Shown here: piece after piece, positions 32,715-44,599 of the stretch
Layout: the number at the start of each line of letters is the position of its first letter
How positions within the stretch are numbered: the first letter of the stretch is position 1
Assembly: GCA_039090855.1 (NCBI GenBank)
Contig: CM077027.1
Location: 103,086,424 to 103,150,423 of the forward strand
Origin: Macrothele yani
Lineage: Eukaryota; Arthropoda; Arachnida; Araneae; Macrothelidae
DNA length: 64,000 nt
Direction: 5' to 3'
Notes under the pieces: model-generated
Seen by the model: the letters and a program-made list of their open reading frames with translations, nothing else
Database searches by the model: none
Told to the model about the DNA's origin: nothing
Made by a program: the position numbers and the translations under genes

Positions 32715-34130
32715 CATACGTAACTACTTCATTTTGATTAAGTTTATTTGGTTATGCCAGCAATGTAGTTCGCGAAAATATGCCCTGACTTCTGAGCTGT
32801 TTCCGGTTAACGAGAGGTTTAGCACCCAGCAATTTTGCGTAGGGTTCACACCCGCATGGAAGCTTTAGAAGCAAATACTTATGTCCAATGGGACCTTTGT
32901 GCTGCTTATCAGAAGCGAAATTACATTATATTGAACCCAAAGACACAGATACCACAGAAGGTAGACAGGTCAGAGACTTAGGAGTGTCATATTGAAGTGC
33001 ACATAGTTGGGAGTGTCAGACTGTGATGTCACAACGAGCACTTCCTGGGAGGGAAACGAAGAGCTGGTGGAAAGAACAAATGACGTTATTTGTAGCAGAG
33101 GAGGAGGGGGTACGCCAATACGTCGGGTCCCATGGCTTAACGTGCACTTCCTACGCACACCGAGTATTCAGTGGTTCAGAGTAACTCAACTTACCTGGAA
33201 TGGATTCCGCTATCATCTCGTCAGAAGGCGGTTGGTGTAACCACTAGGCCACTAGCTTCCTCAGACCGTTCGAGCGGTTGCTCATACTATTTGTACTCTC
33301 ACCCAGCATTAAGCTAGCAGTATTCACTGTTGAGAATTCGAACGAAAGCCGAAACGTTTTTCAGAAGCAAGGGATCTAGACGATCTCATTGAGAACCCGA
33401 CTATAGCGTATATGCTTTTCATCGGAGGAATACTGAACCAGTGACATATGGAAAGTACTTGTTGTTGAATTAAAACCATATCTGTTCTGAAAAACTGATG
33501 GGTAAATGTAACGGTTTCAAGCTTCAATACGTATACATCTCCGCTTCGGAACTAAAGGTATGTTGAAGTGATTTCCCATAAAGCATTTTTCTTAAATTAT
33601 TGGGAAGTGGAAGCTGTTTTTTCATGATAATATTTATTACATTCTGAATAGTGAATATTGCTTTTGTTAAAAATGTTAATTTGAGTTTCACTCTGAACTT
33701 ATTCGCAAGAAATACTACGTGAAGTCTCTCTTTACGTGCATGCATACATCCCGCTCTATTTGACAGCAGAGCCATCTGTCCATTTGCGTTGACTTTTCAC
33801 TTAAGTAAATTTTGGTTGCTTCTCGTTATGCTTTCAATACTGAACGTCACGTATGAACTCCCATGATTTTTTCTCCTTTTGGGTTATGCCTACCAGTCAG
33901 CCAAATCATGCATACTGATAGAAATACAGGGACAATGAAACTAACTGATTAGGCTCCCTGCTTTTTTTACTACTTTTACAGTAGTGCCCTATTATATACT
34001 GTTACGACTTTGTCGATAGCGGTGTTTAGCCTGTCACTTAGCTACAGAATGAACCCGTTTCTCTAAGGATTTGGTTATAAGTGAAATCATTTTGTGTGTG
34101 TTCTGTAAGCATAGTAGTCAATTATCATAG
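32715..34130. other. No gene seen within the opsin intron
   Basis: Apart from short unrecognised frames, the segment has no feature I can name. Confidence 0.4.
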
Positions 34131-34133
34131 ATC

Positions 34134-34176
34134 CTGAGCCTCAGACCACTCGGGTATCGAGTGGTCTGAGGCTCAG
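34134..34176. repeat. Perfect 19-bp hairpin with 5-nt loop
   Basis: The left arm CTGAGCCTCAGACCACTCG (34134-34152) is followed by loop GGTAT and an exact reverse-complement arm (34158-34176). The flanking DNA does not extend the pairing. It lies in the opsin intron. It could be a processed double-stranded RNA, a transposon terminus fragment, or a cruciform; no function is shown. Confidence 0.9.
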
Positions 34177-34490
34177 TCGTCCAAGATGTTTTGTTGTGCT
34201 GCAGGTAATGTCTTTCGATTATTTAGGAATATTTTTGCTTGAAAGAAGAAGATAGTGGAATGACCGTGTAAATCTAAATTCTCTGCCATGTGTCCGTAGT
34301 CTATTATTAGTAGAATAGCAAAGCAATTAACCTTAATTGCAAATAGCATAATTTAGTTCAATTTACCAACAGAAAAATGTTTCATTTTGCAAACAATGTC
34401 CGTTAAATGGATACCTTATAACCATGAGTGGTTTCAGTTAATTTATTCTGAAAATCTCCTAGTGCACAAGGTTTTCTGATCAACTGAAAT

Positions 34491-34716
34491 TATTTTTTTT
34501 TTTTTGATTGGAGGTTTAACGACCACCGTGAGCAACTCAATGGGCTATAAGCAGTCGCCCGTCCCCAATTTAGGGTCACTGGTTCCAGGGAAGGGAGAGA
34601 ACCAGTGCCGTAAGACAAACACAACATCCATGCCTCACCGGGATTCGAACCCGGACCCCTTTCGGACGAATGATCAGAGGCCAACGCCTTAGACCACTGC
34701 GCCACCGGGGTGGCCG
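34491..34716 (-). repeat. tRNA-derived SINE, family B, with target-site duplication
   Basis: A full copy. On the minus strand it has the tRNA-like head (GGTGGCGCAGTGGTCTAAGG, box B GGGTTCGAATCCCGG), the shared body, and a CCTCCAATC then poly(A) tail. The flanking direct repeat GAAATTAT occurs at 34486-34493 and 34717-34724. A box A/box B promoter, an A tail and a short target duplication are the marks of a SINE moved by LINE machinery. Confidence 0.93.
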
Positions 34717-35139
34717 GAAATTATGAGTAAGTTTCTCTTCCACGGCGTGTGAAGTGAAAAGTGATACGGAGAAAAAAATTTGTTCCACTAATGCCATTAA
34801 AAATTAGGATTTTTTTATTGGTTGCAAAATAGCTGTAACAACTGAGTTTCAAATTTTTTACTCACAGCATTACATAACTGTCACTTTTCAGAGACAATCA
34901 CGTTTGATAGATTTCATTTAAAATTATTTTTTTCTTGTGTTCAGCTTCCTTGGTTTTATCTGAATCTATCGACCTGTACATTTATTCTATAATACTCATT
35001 TCTTATTTTCTTGTTTAGTTTTTAAGTTTAAAACGTTCTACGAGCCGGGCAGGTTTATCCTAGTAGCACATGTAGCACGTGCTACAGGCCCCGCGCTGAT
35101 GTGTACACTGGTTGTTAGAAATTGTTCTTCTATAGGTAT

Positions 35140-35371
35140 ATTATCGAGACTGTGTTGAAGATTTACCTCAATTTAATGGTTACCGACTGCAGTGGTGAAA
35201 GCACGTTTTCAAAACTGAAGCGAACTAAGAATCAGTATGGGCCGAACAAGACTGAACTACCACTCTTTGATGAGCATTGAGCCTGAGTTAATGAGAGAAA
35301 TGAACGCGTCGAGGATAATTGACGAGTTTTCGGTTGCCAAGTCTCGTAAACGCTTCGTCTTAACCATGTAA
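35140..35371 (+). pseudogene. hAT transposase C-terminal relic (dimerisation domain)
   Basis: Two frames read KIYLNLMVTDCSGESTFSKL then KRTKNQYGPNKT, and after a shift near 35255 NYHSLMSIEPELMREMNASR and IIDEFSVAKSRKRFVLTM then a stop. This matches the C-terminal hAT dimerisation region in ZMYM-like hAT transposases (C..E..FS.LK...N...LS...IE). Only this domain remains. It lies in an opsin intron, opposite to the opsin in orientation. Confidence 0.82.
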
Positions 35372-36013
35372 CTAACTGAATAAACAAAGACATCGCGCAA
35401 AAAAATATCGCAAAGAATACGTTTACTGACGCCACGTATTTGGAGGATTAACCAACTGAAGTTTAATAAAAAATTTACTCAACTGAAAATTTATAGGTTC
35501 ACTTTTTTGTTAAGCTTAAGAAGTGGATTAATTAATTTCAGTATAATACCAGTAAATGTTTTTGGCAGTCATCCTGAAAGTTGCTTTAGAGATCAACGGC
35601 ATACCAGTCAAGTAATGGACCAACTATCCAAATACCTTTTGTTTCATGAATTACATTGAATAAAAATTTATGAAATATTGCCATTTTTTCCTTCACATAT
35701 ACCCAAGGTTACTATCATTCAGTCATTTTTCCCCTCTCCCTGAGAAAGCTGTAAAATATATATATATGGAGAGGAGGCCCCGTTATTAATAGTGCTACCC
35801 CCCCCCCCGGATCTTTAAACCATCTCTGTCTAAAGTCTAAAGTTAATGACAATTTTTCTAAAACTGAATACCACGACTGAGTTCATTCACAATGAAGAGT
35901 TTCCCCAACTTGCTTTATTCTTTCTATTAAATATAAAATTTATTTGTTGCGCGGTTAACTGCAGGTTTTACATTATCGATGTAACGCACTTAGGTTCAGA
36001 GTTTTAGTCTGAA

Positions 36014-36242
36014 TTTTTTTTTTCTTTTTTTTTGATTGGAGGTTTAACGACCACCGTGAGCAACTCAATGGGCTATAAGCAGTCGCCCGTCCCTAATTTA
36101 GGGTCACTGGTTCCAGGGAAGGGAGAGAGCCAGTGCCGTAAGACAAACACAACATCCATGCCTGACCGGGATTCGAACCCGGACCCCTTACGGACGAATG
36201 ATCAGAGACCAGCGCCTTAGACCACTGCGCCACCGGAGCGGC
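36014..36242 (-). repeat. tRNA-derived SINE, family B, with 10-bp target-site duplication
   Basis: A full copy with the same head, body and poly(A) tail as at 34491. The flanking direct repeat AGTCTGAATT is at 36006-36015 and 36243-36252, which fixes the insertion borders. Confidence 0.95.
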
Positions 36243-36339
36243 AGTCTGAATTCTAACTGGGTTCCTAGAAAACGGGTAGTGTTATTATTATTAATATTAT
36301 TATTCGCGAACTGTGTGATTAAAATATTTCGCATGACCT

Positions 36340-36560
36340 TTTTTTTTTCCTTTGGAGTTTAACGACCACCGTGAGCAACTCAATGACTATAAGCAGTCGC
36401 CCGTTCCTATTTTAGAGTCGCTGGTTCCAGGGAAGGGAGAGAGGCAGTGCGTTAAAACAAACACAACATCCAAGCCTCACCGGGATTCGAACCCAGACCC
36501 AATCGCAGGCGCATGGCCATAAGCCAGCGGTTAGACCACTTCACCACGACAACGGTGAGG
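36340..36560 (-). repeat. tRNA-derived SINE, family B, diverged copy
   Basis: The tail CCGTGAGCAACTCAATGA... and box B region are conserved, but the tRNA-like head is degraded (GGTCTAACCGCTGGCTTATG). It lies about 100 bp from the previous copy in the same orientation. Confidence 0.85.
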
Positions 36561-36674
36561 TGGAAGACTTCAAAACAACACAATCTGTGTATGAGGGTTT
36601 ATGATAAAGTTACGTTTCAATCTGGGGAAATCTTAAAAGAGGGTCAGCGTATGTTTCATTAAAACTCCTCATTT

Positions 36675-36930
36675 TTAGCTTTTTATTTTCGTGGTTTAAC
36701 GATCCTCATGAGGACGATAAGCGTTCGTCCATCCTTGATTCGAGTCCGCTGTTGCATATGAGGACGATAAGCATTCGTCCATCCCTGATTTGAGTCCGCT
36801 GGTGCAGAGCATTGAGGGGGTAAGCACCATCGGGTAAGTACACCCCCTATGCTTCATCCGTTGCTCAGGCTCATCTTAGGCGAATAGGCAGAAGCCAGCA
36901 CCTCAGTCCATTCGCCCAACGGGGTGACAT
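36675..36930 (-). repeat. Distant family B-like SINE relic
   Basis: The minus strand keeps GTCACCCCGTTGGGCGAATG at the head and a GTTAAACCACG-like end. The internal block ATGAGGACGATAAGCGTTCG is duplicated (about 36709 and 36761). I place it as an old relative of family B. Confidence 0.5.
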
Positions 36931-37021
36931 TTTTTTAACTTCCGCGATCACAGTTTCACTGGGAGGGCATAAAGACAGAGCAAATGGAAAGGGCGGAAAG
37001 AAAAATAAAATGATTTCTTAC

Positions 37022-37283
37022 TTTAGCCAATCGGCATTCAGCACTGGTTTTCTGTTGGTCTGCATTGGCCCGCAGGGAGGATACATTCATTTTCTTGGCC
37101 TGTTCCCTCAGAGTCTTCTCATGTTCAGCCACAGCTCTGACGATGAAAGAGTAGCAGTAGATCAGAGTGAGAAGAGGCATGAAATATACCGCTAAGGCGT
37201 ACAATACAACGTAAGAAGAAGAGGACCAGTCTTTCGTCAAGTAGTCAACGGTGCAGCTAGTCATGTTACCTTCAGGTACATAT
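37022..37283 (-). CDS. Visual opsin, coding exon 2
   Basis: The acceptor TTCTTTCGCAG ends at 37284; the exon begins with the last base of a split Arg codon. It encodes residues 202-288. [10 protein letters not shown] is extracellular loop 2: Glu205 corresponds to the loop glutamate (bovine Glu181) proposed as the counterion in invertebrate opsins, and Cys211 pairs with Cys134. Helix 5 follows ([20 protein letters not shown]), then the third cytoplasmic loop with [19 protein letters not shown], well conserved in Gq opsins. The donor GTAAGAAA starts at 37021, phase 0. Confidence 0.97.
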
Positions 37284-37399
37284 CTGCGAAAGAACAAAAA
37301 TAAATGATCAAAGTACTTCACATATAGATAGTCATGAGCAACCCTAACTACACTTCCCCAGTAAAATATTCCATTGTCCACAAGACGGAACTTGAACAA

Positions 37400-40300
37400 T
37401 ATTTTATGAGACGCACTAATAAACCAAGGTTAGTAGATGACAAAGTTTTGCTCATCCGCCACTTCCGGTGATTGCTTTGTGACGTCACTGTCCAAATCAC
37501 CATCGTAAGACTACTTAATCGCAATGTTTCTTCGTATCTGCATTATAGCAGCGTTTCGGAATTATTATTCGTAAACCAGCTGGAATAATCTTCATAAATT
37601 CTACTAGATTTTTTAATGCATAACGTTTTCAATTTTTAATTTAAAAAAATTTGGGAATGTTGCCGAGATGCTTATCCTGTTCCTCACAAAGATGTCCTTT
37701 ATTATATGACAGTAACATGTCCTGCTGTGCGTTTTCCCTTCTAAATTTATATTAAAACAGCAAAAATCCCCCTTGTAACTAAATTAACATTTAAAATTAT
37801 AACCGTTTTCCCGCTCTTTGTGTAACAAAAATGTGCGGAAAGTATTTTTGAAATCTCCGTTACTAAAATATTCACATGACTGTAAATTTCTGCTGTATTT
37901 AATGTAAATGTGCTTTTGCTTAAGCTTTTGTTCTATGTTTGAGCTATAAAAATTGTTGACAAGTCATTTTCCTCCATAGCTGCAATTCGGATATACGATT
38001 CACATGTTAGGACGGTGATGCCACTCAGTGACGTCACGATTATTCGTCTGCAAGGAAGGCGGGGTGAGCAAACCTTGCTGTCTATTAACCTTGCTCATAA
38101 ACAACATTCTTTCTATAGTACATCGATAGATTTGTATGCCAAAAGTGCAATTTTCAGTAGTATTTAACAAAAAAATGTTTTGCAACAAGTTTCAACAAGC
38201 TTCATAAATAGTGTGGCAGTATCATACGTTATCTGAATTGTGAGGCTGTACACTACGATTTATGAATCGCGTGATACAGCTTTAGTCAGAATATGAGCAT
38301 TGCGCATTGCGCAGTAGGGGTGATTACTTTCAGACCGTGGACAGAATATTAATCTTTGACACGAATCTTAACGCTTGAAACAGAATCTTAATGTTTACAT
38401 CTATGGCTTTCGTAATGCCTAAGATTTTTACAGGACTGAATTAAGAATGAAGAATGGTCAATCTGTTTAAATTTCTAGCTCCATTAGCTGAAAAGCTAAA
38501 GACGGAACCAAGGACGTTAGAATAATACTTCTGAAGATACCCTGATCCTCTTAACCGTGAAGCCGCAATGTGTGGGAATTTGACGTTGTTTACATGATAC
38601 CTATGTAATTTCAGCTGCGTGTATTTTGGAATTGCATGGTTTTTAATTGTAGAAACCTTGTTAATTTCAAACCGGAATGAATCATACTTCTTACACGAGT
38701 GAAATTTTCAATTTTAACGTTATGTTTTGTTTAGAATTCGCACTAGCGTTCGTGTATTTCAATTTAAAATAAAACTGGGAAAGAGCCTCAAAATAACTAA
38801 ACATTTTATAAATTCAGCATTTTCTCACACATTGACAGCAGGGTACGATGCGAAAATGGAAATATTTGCTACGAAAGAAGGCGATTCTTCCAAAACAAAA
38901 TGCATTGCAATAGCCTTGAAAACTATCAAATTTTCCCACACTTTGACGGCCGTCGCTCTCGGTTATAGGCTTCAGGCAAAGTGCTACTGTTCCATTAACA
39001 AGGGCATCTCCAGATATCTTATTCTAACCTCTTTGGACGGAACAGTAACGTTTTCTACCTGAAAAATTCACGTGAGACATTTGTTCCTTCAGTGAAGAAT
39101 AAACAATGATTTATTCCCCACACTTTGGTATTAAAAAGCGTTTAAACTTTTACACAGAAAGGTAGCATTGGTCTCCACATAGCAGTAGTTTCTACTTTCG
39201 TTTTCTTTTTTTCTCCTTGAAAAACAAATTTCCTTTTCTCGACATAATAGACATGGCTTTAATGCCGTACTGACATCTGCAATATGTTGTCCAATGTATT
39301 AGGACACCTTCCAAAAGCGTGCATGTGCAAAGAACTTGCAAATAGAGGCTATATGCAAGTTGTAGATGATATTTGAGAAATCCACGTGTGTGAGGAGACG
39401 TCAGTAAGCTCCACATACTTTCTAAACTCAACGCGACGCTGAGCGAGGATTGCAGGTCTGTATATAAGGAGGATTTCCGTGGGGTTAAGATCTTGTCCAG
39501 CGAAAAAAAAACGAATACTGTTCCAAAATAGCAATGAGTGAAAATACCGTACCTGATATCGCCAAAATGAAGTCGGTCTGTTAAGAATGGAGGGAAATTT
39601 ACGGGCGGTGCTTGTAAGAAATTCCAGAAAGGTGCACTGCGCAGTTGCGCTTTCTGTCATTTCGTCAATGAGCACAGAGAAATGAAAGTCTTCTTTATTT
39701 GTGCACATACAGTACCTTTCTTCTAATGGTCGATTTGTGGATAATTACAGTCTTCTTCAGTGGTACCTCGTGTATGCTATAGTTATCACTAAATAATGTG
39801 TGAGAAACCGTGAAAGGCCTGTTATTCTTGGTTGAAGAGAAAGAAAGGAATTCTTATCATACTTCTGCCCTACCATACCAAAGCAACTCGCATATCATTT
39901 CCACTCGTATGTCCGTTTGCGTTCTGTGAAAAGGCCCCAACTTAAGGTAACTCTAACAGAATGGTTAATGGGGGAAGTTATTGCTTCATGGGTATTAAAA
40001 CAGTGGTTCATATGACCAGTAAGTTAGAAAAGCACCCAACATGATAGTATGATTGCCTATAGCTTTACTCTCAGCAAAATTTGACTAATGCTACTTCTCC
40101 GCTCTTCTGCTACAATGGGACTCGTTGTTCGCTTCAGGAAGCAAAAAATATTCTTCGCCTGATCAGTTTAACAGTGATACTTGTTTTTAGCGTCCACGAA
40201 CAGTTCATATCTGAATTGATAGTTAAAGTGTTACCGATAACTAATTAGCCGGTGATTAATGTTTATTAAATTTTGCAATAGCTGAAGCATGACTTGTTAA

Positions 40301-40550
40301 AGGACTCACCACAGTGATCAAGTAAAAACCCACTCGTCCATTAGATAACAAGAAACGCTCATTTTATTATTTTTAAGGATGTTTCTCTCTAAGTTTCGGC
40401 TCGATATTTCAAGTCGATATTATTTCAATGAATTTTAAATGTAACTGTGCCCTTGATCAGCAAACATTTCGGTGATATTAACATCCTTCAGTTTTATATA
40501 CTACAGATATCACTGTTTAAAATACCTGTAGCATGCTAATATTGTTTGTT
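37400..40550. other. Opsin intron, no gene seen
   Basis: No recognisable coding domain. A motif close to CCCACACTTTGAC recurs near 38824, 38938 and 39117, in or near an unrecognised 111-residue plus-strand frame (38727-39062). Exons on the other strand flank the segment, so it is read as intron. Confidence 0.45.
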
Positions 40551-40564
40551 TCTAGGTTTCAGGA

Positions 40565-40690
40565 TTCCTATGAGCATCTAAGGCTTTAAGGAGTCGCTAA
40601 TCTCTAATTCAGGGCCACTGGTTTCAGGGAAGGTATAGAACCAACCCCTATTACGCATGCGTGACACCAACGCCGGACAACTTGAACGAT
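40565..40690 (-). repeat. Truncated SINE family B relic
   Basis: It keeps GAGTCGCTAATCTCTAATTC and GGGCCACTGGTTTCAGGGAA from the family body. The tRNA-like head is not recognisable. Confidence 0.6.
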
Positions 40691-41689
40691 TATTTAGAAA
40701 CTTGCACCTCTGACTGTTGGGCTGGCATTGTTATGCTAAATTTGATCCCATTTTTAACCGAGAATCCGCTAATTTCTATCTCATTTCGTGTTCCATTCAC
40801 CGATTGGTTTGTGTCCAGTTTTCATTAGTTATTTTTCTATTTGTTTAATTTCAAATAGCAGATTTTGAATTATTTGTTTTCACTTTCGGCGCCTGGGGGA
40901 GGGGGCTGAGAAACAAGGCCTTCATATTTTAGGCTAGATTTCTATATCGAGGTAAAACATTGGTACTATTCTTCTGCATTTTCATCTTCGCAAAGAGATC
41001 TGCACGTTGACCGCTTAAGAAAATCGAGGGTATCTATTTTTCTTTTCGGTTGGTTGAAATAGCAAAGGTCACGTGACAAGATTCAACAGACAAAAAAAAT
41101 AAAAAGGGAGGATCAGCAGTACTATTATTTAGCGGAGAAGAATTTGGGAGACACATAATCATAGACGCTCAAGGCGTTGTTTCCAAGGAGGCGGAAAAGG
41201 GAAATTGTAAATGCAAATAACATACCAAATACTCATATGCGGATTTCCCCTGTGTTATATCTAAATGTTTATACCAACACCCACGCGCATAAATTAATTG
41301 AATACTAGAAGACTTGGAAACTAAATTAAAGAGATGAGTAGGTGAAACTCAGGTAGCATATTGGAACAATAAAGAATTGTTTTATGTTTTTTAATAGATT
41401 CTTCTTTTCAGTTCTGCGCCTTTTAGCCACTTTTGTGTCTTGCGTGCCATTATTCTTTTCCTTTCATAAGTTTTTTTTAAGCTGTGAGCATGTACATTGT
41501 CCTACAACATGCTTTGCGAAAACTTACATCCGTAAATTCATAAAATACACTCTTCATTGTTCAGGCGTTTTTACTACGTACACACACACACATTCAGAAA
41601 ATGTTGGTTAGTCTCCACTGTATGATATCCAAAAAAGATTTTTTTAATACGTCTCCTACAAAACAGAGAAATTTCATCCCAGTGGCCAA

Positions 41690-41885
41690 GCTATCTCAGT
41701 TGTTGACTTCGAATCATTCGTCCGAGTTGAGCTAGGTCTCTAGTTCCGGGTGATGGATGGGTGGTATGTTTGCCTTACGGTACTGGTTCTCTCCCTTCCT
41801 TGGAACCAGTGGTCCCATATCAGGAACGGGAGACTGCTTATGACCCAATGAGTTGCTCATGGTAGTCATAAAACTCCCAAAAAAA
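41690..41885 (+). repeat. tRNA-derived SINE, family B, diverged copy in plus orientation
   Basis: Read on the plus strand: CCAAGCTATCTCAGTTGTTG (degraded head), TTACGGTACTGGTTCTCTCC, GGAACCAGTGGTCCCATATC and GAGTTGCTCATGGTAGTCAT, then an A-rich end. It lies in the opsin intron, opposite to the other intronic copies. Confidence 0.8.
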
Positions 41886-42310
41886 TGGAAGAAAGAATGG
41901 TGTCAAATATGCAAATATATATTTTCAAAACATTTTACCTCCGAAAAAAATTAGGAAATATATGGAAGCTATTTGTCTGGCTTAAAGTCTATCCGACCCA
42001 AAAAGAATTTTTTCCGTTCCAACTTCTAGTAGCACATTAAAGGTGCCAATAGACAGATAGACGGACATCACGATAATAGGAGCCATTCCACATTTAATAT
42101 TATGTGTATGGGAAAAACTGTCCCAGAACCCACATATTGACACTACTCATATGCACTTTATTTTAATATATATATGTATGTGAGATACTTGCGACTCCGG
42201 AGTGCTTCGATTAATATGAAGTCAAGTTACGGAATATATATATGAGTCAAGTTAATTCAATGAAAACTTTACGAGCACACAAATCGATCGTAGATTTAAA
42301 GCAAACTTAC

Positions 42311-42912
42311 CTGTTCCATCCAAAGAATGGAAGAGCGGTCCAAACACCTGACCAAAACCAGATAAACAAGATCTGTATGGTGGCTTTCTTGTTGGTCAGA
42401 GGCTCAGCAGCCATGCCGCGAACAATGACGTTGTACCTATCGAGGGAGATCATGACCATGCTCCAAATGGAAACACATCCGAAGAGGCTACCAGCCATGC
42501 CGTAAATCTCGCACATAAACGGTCCCAGGATCCAGGTCTCAGCGAAGCAGTTGGTTGCCATGGTTGGCATCATGTATGCCATCATGCAAAAGTCCGAGAA
42601 GGCCAAGTTCACGACGAGGAGGTTGGTAGGTGTCCTCAGGGTCTTTGTGGTGGACATCAGGTAAATGACCATGCCGTTACCCAAGACGCTGATGATGCCG
42701 AGGATAATCATAGCCATACCCAGGAGACTGTGCCACAAGGGGTTGATGGGTGGGAATTGGTACCAGTGCTGATGGATCATAGGAAGCATGTCTGTGGGCA
42801 GGGTGTCGATCACGGTGGCATTCGACTGGTATGGAAATAAGGAGGGTGCACCTTGGAACCCTCCGCTTCCATAGCGAGCCACAAGAGCGCTGCTCATTGC
42901 TCCAGAGGACAT
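42311..42912 (-). CDS. Visual opsin, coding exon 1 (N-terminal)
   Basis: The protein starts [14 protein letters not shown] at 42912. An upstream in-frame ATG at 42957 is rejected because a strong acceptor (TTTCTCGTTTCAG, ending 42932) lies between the two. It encodes residues 1-201: an N-glycosylation site (NAT, 31-33), helices 1-4, [17 protein letters not shown], disulfide Cys134, and DRY (158-160) in [11 protein letters not shown]. The donor AACAG|GTAAGT follows 42311. Joined to exons 2 and 3 it gives 391 residues, normal for an arthropod visual opsin. The sequence is the long-wavelength, Gq-coupled r-opsin class, closest in my memory to chelicerate opsins. It forms the photopigment that activates phospholipase C signalling in photoreceptor membranes. 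Confidence 0.97.
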
Positions 42913-42999
42913 GATGAGTCGTGAAAGTTTGCTGAAACGAGAAAAGAAGCATGTCATTAGTCAAGTGAAAAATCATTTCAGTGCACTTTAATATCAAAT

Positions 43000-43600
43000 T
43001 CAGAGATGCGTTTTACGATGAATTCGCGTTCGACATATGCATTATTTTGTGGAATTAATTAGATACGTCAAAGCGACACAGGGGAAGAGTGAAATGGGTG
43101 GACATAATGATGAGTATAAATATGTGATTTCTCTCTGGGCTGTATCAACCAAGACCAAACATGTATACTTCAGTATTTTCTTTTTTAAATACTATAGACA
43201 GCTGCATACAGTATTTCACACAACTAATCACGGTGCAGAGTAACCTACTCTGTACGAAGTGGTCTTTTCTCATGCTGCAAAGGAATTGTCCGGAACAGCG
43301 GAGAGAGCATATAGGACAATATACAGACATGCCTAACTTCCTTGACCTCTTCACATAAACAATAAGGACAAACAGCTAATTAATCATCTGCGATCTGTCT
43401 CAGAAAATCCCTCTGAAAATTCAACCTTGAATGGAATTTTTCTAAGCCCTACCACGAAAGCGTCTTCCTATTTTTAAATTCACTGCTTCTCATTACATTG
43501 TTAAATTCACTATCTCTTCTTTTTCAATTTTCATTCGGCATTTCTGGGGAGCACTATGTTTTCGGCATTCATATATATATATATATATATATTTGCTTGA
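43000..43600. other. No gene seen; (AT)n near 43570
   Basis: Short unrecognised frames only, and an AT microsatellite at about 43570-43591. Confidence 0.45.
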
Positions 43601-43829
43601 TATTTACATAGCTTGTCCCAGAACAACTGAGAATGTTTTTATAAAAAATGTGCAACACTGCGTTCGACATTGGCACGAGTCTTGAAAATACGGCAGTCGT
43701 TATAGTAACCATAGCAACCGGCCACACCTGTTTCTCACACATGCGTCGTTGGTAGTGCGCAGTTTAATAAGCATTGCTTCATGAACACATAACGAGTGTT
43801 TTCACGCTGTGATTTTTCAAAAAAATAGA

Positions 43830-44510
43830 TGTGAAAGAAGAACAAAGATGCACCATTAAATTTTTCTGTCGACTTAAGAGTCTATCGGAGAGACTTTCCG
43901 TCTTATGCAAGAGGCTCATAAAGATGAATGTCTAGCAAAATCAACAATTTACAGATGGCATAAAGAATTTACGGATGGTCGTGAGTCGGCGGCATTAATC
44001 TCAAATGGAGGAAGACTTTCAACGAGTTGTACAGACATAAATATCAATACAATAGGCATAACTACAGGGGAAGACTGACACCTATCAATTAGCGATATCG
44101 AAGATATGATTCATATTTCAAAATAATCAATTCACAGAATTTTAATCGAGCATTTGGGGATGAAACTAGTTTTTTCAACTTGGGTTTCCCATTTCTTTTC
44201 ATGTGCGTTCCAATGCAAGGACGCAGATGTCCAGTTCTGTCGCTTCTTATTTGGAGAAAATGAATATTAAGTTGATGTCCCAACCTGTACATATAGTCCA
44301 GATTATTACCATGTGACTTCTGGTTTTTCCCTATTTAAAAAAAAAGACATTACGGGGAAGAAATTTTTAGATTGATCAAAAACTTATTACAGCTGCACGG
44401 GGGTGCTTCAACATCCTTTCAGAATAGTTCCAGAATACATTAAAAAAGTGAGAGGAACTTTGGGACACCTGTGCTTGATGCAATGGACTGTATTTTGAAA
44501 AAGATGACCA
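43830..44510 (+). pseudogene. Mariner-like transposase relic
   Basis: Read across shifts: DVKEEQRCTIKFFCRL, ESIGETFRLMQEAHKDEC, STIYRWHKEFTDGRES, GGRLSTSCTD, DIEDMIHISK and HRILIEHLGMKLVFSTWV. This is the two-helix DNA-binding half of mariner transposases in the right order. Further on, SPDYYHVTSGFSLFKKKDIT and GKKFLD correspond to the last catalytic-Asp block. The middle is decayed. Confidence 0.75.
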
Positions 44511-44599
44511 TTTCCTTGATAATTAAAGTGAGCATATTTTTTATTTTATAAAAACATTTTCTGCTGTTTTTGGGGTAACCCTTGCACAACCTTTGGCTT

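Noticed and set aside
34640..34712. A tRNA gene in the opsin intron
   Set aside because: It is the head of a SINE with body, poly(A) tail and flanking duplication.
38727..39062. 111-residue frame in the opsin intron as a gene
   Set aside because: No recognisable domain, and it overlaps a recurring non-coding motif; insufficient support.
30401..42912. Opsin as a pseudogene or retrocopy
   Set aside because: Introns are retained, splice phases agree, and no stop or shift interrupts 391 codons.
42307..42957. Opsin start at the upstream ATG (42957)
   Set aside because: A strong splice acceptor at 42932 separates this ATG from the coding region, so translation should begin at 42912.
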